The notes under the pieces were generated by a model. That model searched no databases, was not told the origin of the DNA, and saw only the letters and a program-made list of their open reading frames with translations. From NCBI RefSeq assembly GCF_002305875.1, contig NZ_CP022098.1:11656001-11720000 (forward strand): a stretch of DNA of 64,000 nt, given 5' to 3'. Below, piece after piece: positions 33,601-39,884 of the stretch. Made by a program: the position numbers and the translations under genes. This stretch comes from Cystobacter fuscus. GTDB taxonomy: Bacteria; Myxococcota; Myxococcia; Myxococcales; Myxococcaceae. How positions within the stretch are numbered: position 1 is the stretch's first letter; each line of letters starts with the position of its first letter.

Positions 33601-35977
33601 GGGCGGCGTTGCCGCTCATGAACTCGCAGCTCGCGAGATCCAACCGGAGCTTGAAGGCCAGCGCGTGATCCACCACCCAGGGGTCTCCGGGGAGGAGCTG
33701 GAAGGCCATCGCCAGATAGGTAATGGCCGAGCGGTAGGCCGTCGACGCCTTGGCCCTCGTGCCGGCCTCGGCGTTCAGGCGCGCGACGCGGTGGCGCTCC
33801 TCGGGCTCGGTGAGCAACTCCGCTCCGGTATTGAGCTGCCCCACCACCTCGAAGAGGTTCTTGCGCACCTCCTCCGGCGACAGACTCGCCAGCAGCAGGC
33901 GGCCCACGCGCAGGTGGACGGCCTTTCGCTGCGCCTCGGGGATGAGGGTGTGGGCCGCCTGGTGGATGCGGTCGTGGAGGAAGCGGTACTGCTCCGGGCC
34001 GGTGGTGGCCAGCACGCCCTCCTGGAGCGCCAGCTCGAGGCCCTGCTCCACCTCGCCCGGCTCCTCCATTCCCGAGATGAGCAGCAGGGTGTGCAGCGAG
34101 AAGGTGTTTCCCACGCAGGCCGCCAGCCGCAGCAGGTGCTGCGTCCGGGGGGGGAACTGGCGCAGCTTGGCCACCATGAAGTCGACGACGTTGTCGGAGT
34201 AGCCCTTCTGCCGGGCGCCCTGCTCATCCCAGCGCCAGGAGCCCTCGGGCGTGCGCACCAGCAGCCCGTCCTGGTGGAGCGTCTGCAGGAAGCGCAGGAG
34301 GAAGAAGGGGTTGCCTCCGGTCTTCTCACGGGCCAGCGCCGCCAGCGGCCCGACGAGCTCCGCGCTCGCGCCGGGGAGCGTGTCCATGACGAGCCGCCGG
34401 ACATCCTCGAGGCTCAGCGGCTCGAGCTGGACGTGGGACATCCGCGCGCCCGCCTGGCGCAGCTGCTCCAGCGTCTGCGTCAGCGGGTGGGAGGAGTGGA
34501 CCTCGTTGTCGCGATAGGCGGCGATCAGCAGCAGCGGCGGTGTCTCCGGGTGGGTCAGCAGATGCAGCAGCAGCTGGAAGCTGGCCAGGTCGGCCCACTG
34601 GAGATCATCCATGAAGATCACCAGCGGGTGTCCCAACGTGGCGAAGACGCCGAAGAACCGGCAGAGCACCCGATGGAAGCGCTTCTGGAGCTGGGAAGGC
34701 GGCAGCTCCTGGACGGGGGGCTGTCTGCCCGCGACGAGCTCGAGCTGTGGGACGAGGTCCACCAGGACCTGGCCCTGGCCCTCCCAGGCGTCACTCAGGC
34801 CCTGACGCCACCGCGCCAGCTCCTCGTCGGTGCCGCCGAGCAACTGCCGCACCAGCCCCTGAAGGGCCTTGGCCACGGTGGCGTAGGGGATGTCCTGCTG
34901 GAACTGGTCGAACTTGCCACTGAGCAGGAAGGAGCGCTGCCGCACCACGGGCTTGTGCAGCTCGTTGACCACCGAGGACTTGCCGATCCCCGAATAGCCG
35001 CTGACCAGGACGAGCTCCGGGCGGCCGCGCTCGGCGACGCGCTCGAAGGCCTGGAGCAGGACCTTCGCGTGGCTGTCGCGCCCATAGAGCCGCTGGGGGA
35101 GCTGGAAGCGGCTGGGGTAGTCGTGCCGGCCCGGCACGAAGTCCTCGAGCACCCCCCGGCTCAGCCCCTCCCGGCATCGCTCGAGATCGGCCTTGAGTCC
35201 CTCGGCGCTCTGGTAGCGCTCCTCGGCGACCTTGGCCAGCAGCTTCATCACGATGGCGGACAGGGCGGGGGGCAGCCCCTGCACCCGTGCCGTCAGGGGC
35301 CGCGGGGCCTGCGCCATGTGGGCGTGGAACCACTCGAGCGCGTCGCGACCCTGGAAGGGGCGCTGGCCCGCCAGCAGCTCGTAGAGGGTGATTCCCAGGG
35401 AGTAGAGGTCCGTGCGGTAGTCCACCGAGCGATTCATCCGCCCGGTCTGCTCCGGGGACATGTAGGCCAGCGTGCCTTCGACCAGGGAGGCTTGCGTCAC
35501 GTCCACGTGCTCGACGAGCTGGAGGCTGGCGATGCCGAAGTCGATGAGGCGCGTCTCCCCCGAGGGCGTGAGGATGATGTTCGAGGGCTTGATGTCCTTG
35601 TGGACGATGCCGCGGCGATGCAGCTCCGCGACCGTCGAGGCCACGGCGATGGCCAGGTCCACCGCCCGGGTCACCTCGAGCGGCTCGCCGGTGGACTCGG
35701 ACAGGGGCGTGCCGTCCACGTCTTCCAGGAGGAGCACGGGCCGGCCCTGGAGCTGCTCACATGCGTGGGCCCGGATGACGCCGCGCACGTCCCGGAGCCG
35801 CTGCAGGATGCCGAACTCGCGAAGGTAGCTCTCGCGCTCACGAGGGCCGGGAGCTGAAACCCGCGGCGTCTTGAGGATGAGCCGCAGACCATCGGAACCA
35901 CGCACCGCGCGAAACAGCAGGCTCGTGCCCGTCGTCTTGAACGCCCCGAGCAGGGAGTAGCCAGGAATATTCAGCAT
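30698..35977 (-). CDS. Trifunctional Ser/Thr protein kinase - AAA ATPase - GAF - histidine kinase
   Basis: A 1759-residue cytoplasmic signalling giant. The protein kinase domain is about 8-268, with Lys36, catalytic loop HKDIKPSN (Asp128), LIDFG and MSPEQ. An AAA_16-type ATPase follows (Walker A GYSGIGKS, 327-334; Walker B-like VIFMDDLQWAD). A long helical repeat region (about 700-1260) leads to a GAF domain (about 1300-1450) and a coiled coil. The dimerisation box is unusual, VLHNVGNVL (His about 1506), followed by an ATPase domain (NLISNAKNAM, VDSGVGIAP, GHGLGLH). This architecture is known in cyanobacteria, myxobacteria and fungi as a multi-sensor kinase. The downstream partner is not adjacent. 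It converges with the AraC gene across 50 bp. Confidence 0.93.
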   Translation of the reverse strand: MLNIPGYSLLGAFKTTGTSLLFRAVRGSDGLRLILKTPRVSAPGPRERESYLREFGILQRLRDVRGVIRAHACEQLQGRPVLLLEDVDGTPLSESTGEPLEVTRAVDLAIAVASTVAELHRRGIVHKDIKPSNIILTPSGETRLIDFGIASLQLVEHVDVTQASLVEGTLAYMSPEQTGRMNRSVDYRTDLYSLGITLYELLAGQRPFQGRDALEWFHAHMAQAPRPLTARVQGLPPALSAIVMKLLAKVAEERYQSAEGLKADLERCREGLSRGVLEDFVPGRHDYPSRFQLPQRLYGRDSHAKVLLQAFERVAERGRPELVLVSGYSGIGKSSVVNELHKPVVRQRSFLLSGKFDQFQQDIPYATVAKALQGLVRQLLGGTDEELARWRQGLSDAWEGQGQVLVDLVPQLELVAGRQPPVQELPPSQLQKRFHRVLCRFFGVFATLGHPLVIFMDDLQWADLASFQLLLHLLTHPETPPLLLIAAYRDNEVHSSHPLTQTLEQLRQAGARMSHVQLEPLSLEDVRRLVMDTLPGASAELVGPLAALAREKTGGNPFFLLRFLQTLHQDGLLVRTPEGSWRWDEQGARQKGYSDNVVDFMVAKLRQFPPRTQHLLRLAACVGNTFSLHTLLLISGMEEPGEVEQGLELALQEGVLATTGPEQYRFLHDRIHQAAHTLIPEAQRKAVHLRVGRLLLASLSPEEVRKNLFEVVGQLNTGAELLTEPEERHRVARLNAEAGTRAKASTAYRSAITYLAMAFQLLPGDPWVVDHALAFKLRLDLASCEFMSGNAAQARRMVEELRGRPRTPAEMAALYRLKCDLHVAAGENQVAVDSLLEGLAMMGMPLSPHPSWEEVVAAQEEVGALLGERSIASLVELPRLSDPVKEATMSLLVALNTSALNTDRHLYLLHLCKLVCFSIRHGNTPASVHGYSTYGMVLGLAFNRYQESLAFGQLACALAERYDVAVLRGRALFGMGMLSHWLQPIPESLNSLRAAFQYALQASDFQIAGFCCTHIVSQRLTLGHALEEVYQESVARLDFARTSGFVDVRDVVLIYQRLTQQLRGRTASFQSLDGEDFTEEAFEARLTPERTAIARCMYWLVKMQSRYLGGAYDEARKAADRAAQLSWSLLGRVQLLQFHFFHALTLAACFGKMTPEERGPALEEIRGHQARLAEWTRHCPENFRALERMVSAELARLLGHEAEALRAYEESIQAAREQGRIHDLALASELASRFWSERAVSTIAEAYAHKAREAWLRWGALGKVQHLDAQWVNPRSLPSAEDTSTDTSSTHLDALTLVKAQQAISGEIVLDRLGDTLLRVAIENAGAQRGALLFPQGDKLSVVALADPALEGPAAGPRDERLPWTLLSYVRRTREHVLIGDASQPHPFTADAWLQRGEARSVLCLPLVRQEEFRGVLYLENCLASNAFSPARISLLGHLASQASISLENARLYTELQQAEVALRRANDELEKRVEERTRELRHAQAQLVDTARAAGMAEVATNVLHNVGNVLTSAVINAQVLTQTVSTSRMLRVKQVSSMFEEHEGALADFLTRDPLGTQLPNYLSSLAEELLREHATLQEGLEAMNKHIEHVRAIVQVQQTYARSTLLTEECDLSRLVEDALSIQLPALKRQDVRIVQSLSSLPLVWVDKHKVLQILINLISNAKNAMTALPTSQRQLHVRLDAADNMARIQVVDSGVGIAPEFHERLFTQGFTTREGGHGLGLHSSALAARMLGGQLSLESEGPGRGATATLLLPLV

Positions 35978-36040
35978 CCAGGCGAAGCCTAGCGCCTTGG
36001 GTGCGCTTCCATGAAGTGCCGGGCCCCCGAACCGGCGACT

Positions 36041-37297
36041 TCAACGTGTCGCCGCCATGGAAGGCGGGTTGAGCTCTCCGTCGAGCCACGTCCGCAGTTG
36101 CGCGAGCGCGTCGCTGAAGCGTGCATGGCCCACCTCCGGCTCGAGATCCTGGTTGGCGCGCAAGGACTGGTTGGGAATCCGGCCCTGGATCCACGCGTCG
36201 CAGAAGGAGTCGATGAGCAGCACGTGCTCCTTCTTCACGGCGTCCATGCCGAGCTCCGAAACCCGCTGGTAGAAGCCGGGATCCACCTTCTCCGGGTACA
36301 TCCAGCGGCCGTTGCGTTTGACGGGACGCAGGACGGGACTCAGCCGGATGACCGGCCCATCCTGGACGACGTCACGCTCGTCCCGGGGCAGCCGGTGTCC
36401 CAGGGTGACGTGCGCGACGAAGCTGGCGGCATCGGGTGGGTCATCGACGATGCAGAGCGCCGCCTTGCGGATGTCACTGACGAGGCCCGGCTCCTCGGGG
36501 ATGTGCAACAGCCGCTTGTCCTCCACCTCTCCGGTGGCATCGGGCGGGAGGGACAGCACCATGCCCGTGCCCAGGCTGAGCACGCGAATGGCGGCGGGAT
36601 CCACGCGCGCCGTGCCGTCACCCGTGTGGCTCAAGACCTCCACCACCCCGGCCATCGTGGGGTTGTTGTAGCCGCCCATGGCCCCGTCCCAGAAGCGCCG
36701 GTCCAGGAAGGCGGCGGGCTCATCGAAGAACGTGATGGGCGCGTTGCTCGAGGCATGCACCGCCTGGGCGAAGGTCGGATTCCTCGCGGGCGAGCGCGAG
36801 GCCGCCGGGCTCCGTGGCCGGGTCCGGAAGAAGATGGCCCGCCGGCGGTCGTAGTCGAACGCGGTGATGACGATGTCCGCCAGCCCCTGACCGGCCCGCG
36901 CCTTCCACTCCTCCATCGTCAGCCGGGCGAAGCCCTCCAGCTTCGACTCCGAGAAGGCCCGCTCGAGCCCCTCCAGCTTCTTGCGCGCCGCGTAGCGCGC
37001 CTCCAGGTCCTGGAGCGCTGGAATGGCCGCCAGCATGCGCTGGTACCACGGCCGCTCGACGAAGATGCTCCGGCGCCTCGTCTCTTCGCGGAAGAGTTGC
37101 AGCAGTTGCCCCAGGGTGAAGTCCGCCGCCAGACCCGCGGCGACGATGCTCCCTCCCGAATTGGCCACGACGAGCTGGAATCTCCGAAGCACCTCGTGGC
37201 CACGCGTCTCGGGACCGAAGAGCTCGATGAGCGCCCGGACCTCGATGAGTGCCCAGGTGCCTCCTCCATCCAGCGACAGAATCTTGAAGTGCTCCAT
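36041..37297 (-). CDS. Patatin-like phospholipase
   Basis: A 418-residue patatin-fold acyl hydrolase. The oxyanion-hole glycines are in LSLDGGGTWALIE (residues 7-19). The nucleophile Ser47 is in VANSGGSIVA, where the first G of GxSxG is Ala, and the catalytic Asp204 is in WDGAMGGYNNP. It has no signal peptide. It is expected to release fatty acids from lipids. The start at 37297 has GAGGGGGC upstream; the frame stays open much further but without conserved sequence. It is divergent from the GH76 gene. The 63 bp between its stop and the kinase gene start hold nothing I can support. Confidence 0.85.
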   Translation of the reverse strand: MEHFKILSLDGGGTWALIEVRALIELFGPETRGHEVLRRFQLVVANSGGSIVAAGLAADFTLGQLLQLFREETRRRSIFVERPWYQRMLAAIPALQDLEARYAARKKLEGLERAFSESKLEGFARLTMEEWKARAGQGLADIVITAFDYDRRRAIFFRTRPRSPAASRSPARNPTFAQAVHASSNAPITFFDEPAAFLDRRFWDGAMGGYNNPTMAGVVEVLSHTGDGTARVDPAAIRVLSLGTGMVLSLPPDATGEVEDKRLLHIPEEPGLVSDIRKAALCIVDDPPDAASFVAHVTLGHRLPRDERDVVQDGPVIRLSPVLRPVKRNGRWMYPEKVDPGFYQRVSELGMDAVKKEHVLLIDSFCDAWIQGRIPNQSLRANQDLEPEVGHARFSDALAQLRTWLDGELNPPSMAATR

Positions 37298-37570
37298 GGT
37301 GCGCCCCCTCATGCACAAGGACACCTGGAGGACGGCCCCGGGTGGAAGCAGGCCCGGCTCCGGACGTCGGCTCCCGAACGACCGCATGCACGGATTCGAG
37401 GCGATGACGGCTCTCCCCGGACCTCGGATGACCGGTACCCGGCATCGCCTGCCCCGGCCAGACTCCCCGTGGCGAAGTCCTCCGACCAACAGTCCGCCCG
37501 CGCCCGAACTTTCTTCATCCAGCGACGAACCTCGGCCCTGGCAGTCATCTCCCACGTCTTCCTGTTTTAC

Positions 37571-37598
37571 TTGATTTAAACAAATAATAGGTTATACA
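37571..37598 (+). promoter_or_regulatory. Sigma70-like promoter of the GH76 gene
   Basis: TTGATT (37571-37576) and TATACA (37593-37598) are separated by 16 bp inside a strikingly AT-rich patch of an otherwise GC-rich 343-bp divergent gap. Transcription would begin around 37605, leaving a short leader before the ATG at 37641. No other feature is evident in 37298-37570. Confidence 0.6.
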
Positions 37599-37640
37599 AG
37601 TCTCCCCATCATGGGCAGGAAAATGCATGAGGGGAAGAGA

Positions 37641-39797
37641 ATGAGGGGAGCCAGGCTGCGCCTCACCACGCTGCTTGCATCCACCGTGCTGGTGGGCTGC
37701 GGCGGTGCACGGGAGACAGACAACGCGGACCCAGCGAACAACGACACGGTGAGTGCCCCTGGCGCGCGGGCCACCACGGTCCAAGCCGTCTTGTCCTGGG
37801 TACCGCTGAGGCTGAACGTCTACTACACCTTCGGTGTCACGACGCCGAACTATACCAACCGCGTCCTGCGGCACTACGACAGCCTGGCGCGCACGGACGT
37901 CATCGGGACTTCCGCGACCGAGAAGGCCGACTCGAGCTTCCGCGTCGTGGCCGGCCTGGCCGACAAGGATTGTTACTCGCTGGAGTCGCAGAACCATCCG
38001 GGGAGATACCTGCGGCATTCCAACTCACGGGTTCGCCTCGACAGCCGCGACAACACCCGTGTGTTCGACGAGGACGCCACGTGGTGCACACGCCCTGGCT
38101 TGTCGGGACAGGGCGTCAGCCTCGAGTCGTACAACCTCCCCGGCCGCTACATGCGCCACATCAACGCGGAGGTGTGGCTCTCGCAGCCAGGCGGCCCGCT
38201 GCCCAGTGATGCGGCGGCCAGCTTCAACGAGGACTCGAGCTGGAAGGCAATCAGCCAGGCCAGCAGTGACTTCAAGGCCTGGGGAGACGAAACCCTCTCC
38301 AGGATAGAGCAGGACTTCAGGAGGCCCGGCAGCAACCTCTACTACGAGGGCACGGATCGCCAGGCGACCGCCTTCAACTGGGACGCGGGCGTTCAGCTTC
38401 ATGCCTTGATCGCTGGCGGGAGAATCCAGCAGGCCGAAGCCTTCGCGAACGAAATGCACCAAGCCTACTGGTGCTACACGAAGAACCGCTGGGCGTACAA
38501 CGCCGTGGCCTATGGCTGCGGAGATCGTTACTACGACGACAACGCCTGGATCGCCAAGGGCTTGATGGAGCTGTACCAGAAGACCAACAACGCCACCTAC
38601 CTGAACAGGGCCCGGGAGGTCCTGGCGTTCAGCATGAGTGGAGAGAACACCGCGGGAAGCAGCCCGAACGGAGGCATTCGTTGGCATGAGGGGGACACCG
38701 GCGGCCACTGCCTGTGCGCCACGGCGCCCACCGCGGTGACCAACCTGATGATCTACCGGGCCACCGGAATCCAGCAGTACCTGACCGACGGCTCGAGGCT
38801 CTACAACTGGGTGAAGGCCAATCAGTTCGGCTACGGCCCCGGCTACCGGGGGTACGAGAACGCCGTGATGACCCAGGCGGCCCTCCTGCTGTTCAAGATC
38901 ACGGGCAACTACACCTATCTGGATGACGCGCGCCACCTCGGCTTCGCCATGGAGTCGACGTACATCGACTGGCAGACCCGCGCGCTGAGGGAGACCGGGC
39001 AGTGGGGCGGTCACGACATGACCAATGCCTATGTGGACCTCTACGAGACGGATGGCGACATCAACTGGCTGAACATCGTCGCGGGCTACCTCCAGTTCGT
39101 GCGCGACCATGGCAAGGACGCGAATGGCAGGTACCCCGAGTGGTGGAATGCCGTGGGGCAGCCCGGCAATCCCGTCCTGTTGTACCAGGCCTCCGCCGCT
39201 CGCGCTTTCGCCAGGATGGGGAACACCCGCGGGGGCACGGCCAAGCAGAGGGATCCCGTCGCGGTCTTCAAGGACTGCAACTACACGGGTGTCTGGGGCG
39301 CGGGCTTCTGGATTGGCCGCTACAAGTTGAGCGATCTCCAGTTCCACGGAATCACGGGCAAGGACATCTCCTCCGTGAGGGTCCAACCCGGCTACAAGGT
39401 GACCTTCTACGAGAATGACAACTTCTCAGGCGCCTCACTCGTCAAGACCGCGGATGACGGCTGCCTCGTCGGCGCGGGGTGGAATGACCGTGTCAACTCG
39501 ATGGTCGTCGAAGCGGTGTCGCCCACCGTCGTGGTCCACAATGACTGCAACTTCACCAGCCCGGGAATCAACCTCCCCGTGGGCAGCTACGACGAAGACA
39601 CCATGAGGACCCTGGGCCTGAGCCCTGATGTCATCTCTTCCCTCCAGGTGGCCGACGGGTACGAAGCGGTGCTGTACGACGGCGGCCGTTTCGATCAGGC
39701 CTCCCTCACCACCGGCACCAACAGTTGTCTGGTGGGCGCGGGCTGGAACGACAAGACCGCCTCGCTCATCGTGAGGAAGAAGGCCACCGCCAGGTAG
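37641..39797 (+). CDS. Lipoprotein: AbfB-like domain, GH76 catalytic domain, two crystallin-like domains
   Basis: A 718-residue exported lipoprotein (ASTVLVGC, Cys20). An N-terminal AbfB/CBM42-like beta-trefoil (about 50-205) shows repeated SLESQNHPGRYLRH and SLESYNLPGRYMRH. The GH76 (alpha/alpha)6 domain (about 210-530) has the paired catalytic aspartates in RYYDDNAW (299-300), as in alpha-1,6-mannanases. Two C-terminal beta/gamma-crystallin-like domains (about 545-628 and 630-715) end with matching SCLVGAGWND-type segments. It probably degrades mannan-type polymers such as fungal walls; this is inferred from GH76. GGGGAAG precedes the chosen ATG; ATGs at 37611 and 37623 are alternatives. 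Confidence 0.88.
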   Translation: MRGARLRLTTLLASTVLVGCGGARETDNADPANNDTVSAPGARATTVQAVLSWVPLRLNVYYTFGVTTPNYTNRVLRHYDSLARTDVIGTSATEKADSSFRVVAGLADKDCYSLESQNHPGRYLRHSNSRVRLDSRDNTRVFDEDATWCTRPGLSGQGVSLESYNLPGRYMRHINAEVWLSQPGGPLPSDAAASFNEDSSWKAISQASSDFKAWGDETLSRIEQDFRRPGSNLYYEGTDRQATAFNWDAGVQLHALIAGGRIQQAEAFANEMHQAYWCYTKNRWAYNAVAYGCGDRYYDDNAWIAKGLMELYQKTNNATYLNRAREVLAFSMSGENTAGSSPNGGIRWHEGDTGGHCLCATAPTAVTNLMIYRATGIQQYLTDGSRLYNWVKANQFGYGPGYRGYENAVMTQAALLLFKITGNYTYLDDARHLGFAMESTYIDWQTRALRETGQWGGHDMTNAYVDLYETDGDINWLNIVAGYLQFVRDHGKDANGRYPEWWNAVGQPGNPVLLYQASAARAFARMGNTRGGTAKQRDPVAVFKDCNYTGVWGAGFWIGRYKLSDLQFHGITGKDISSVRVQPGYKVTFYENDNFSGASLVKTADDGCLVGAGWNDRVNSMVVEAVSPTVVVHNDCNFTSPGINLPVGSYDEDTMRTLGLSPDVISSLQVADGYEAVLYDGGRFDQASLTTGTNSCLVGAGWNDKTASLIVRKKATAR

Positions 39798-39815
39798 GCC
39801 ACCGGTCCTCGGTCC

Positions 39816-39884
39816 AGGTGTCAGAGGATTCGAGGCGACGCTCCCCGAGGCTCCCCGAGGCGCTAGACGAATCCTCTGACACCT
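39816..39884. repeat. Perfect 17-bp inverted repeat between GH76 and histidine kinase genes
   Basis: AGGTGTCAGAGGATTCG at 39816-39832 is exactly complementary to CGAATCCTCTGACACCT at 39868-39884, around a 35-nt loop that includes a 10-bp tandem (CTCCCCGAGG twice). It separates two convergent genes and could act as a bidirectional transcription stop. The right arm belongs to the tandem repeat array listed next. Confidence 0.65.

Noticed and set aside
33512-35857. 781-codon plus-strand frame inside the trifunctional kinase gene
   Set aside because: Shadow frame; composition is His/Arg/Leu-biased and shows no domain.
39841-39860. 10-bp tandem CTCCCCGAGG in the loop of the inverted repeat
   Set aside because: Only two copies; too short to call a separate element.
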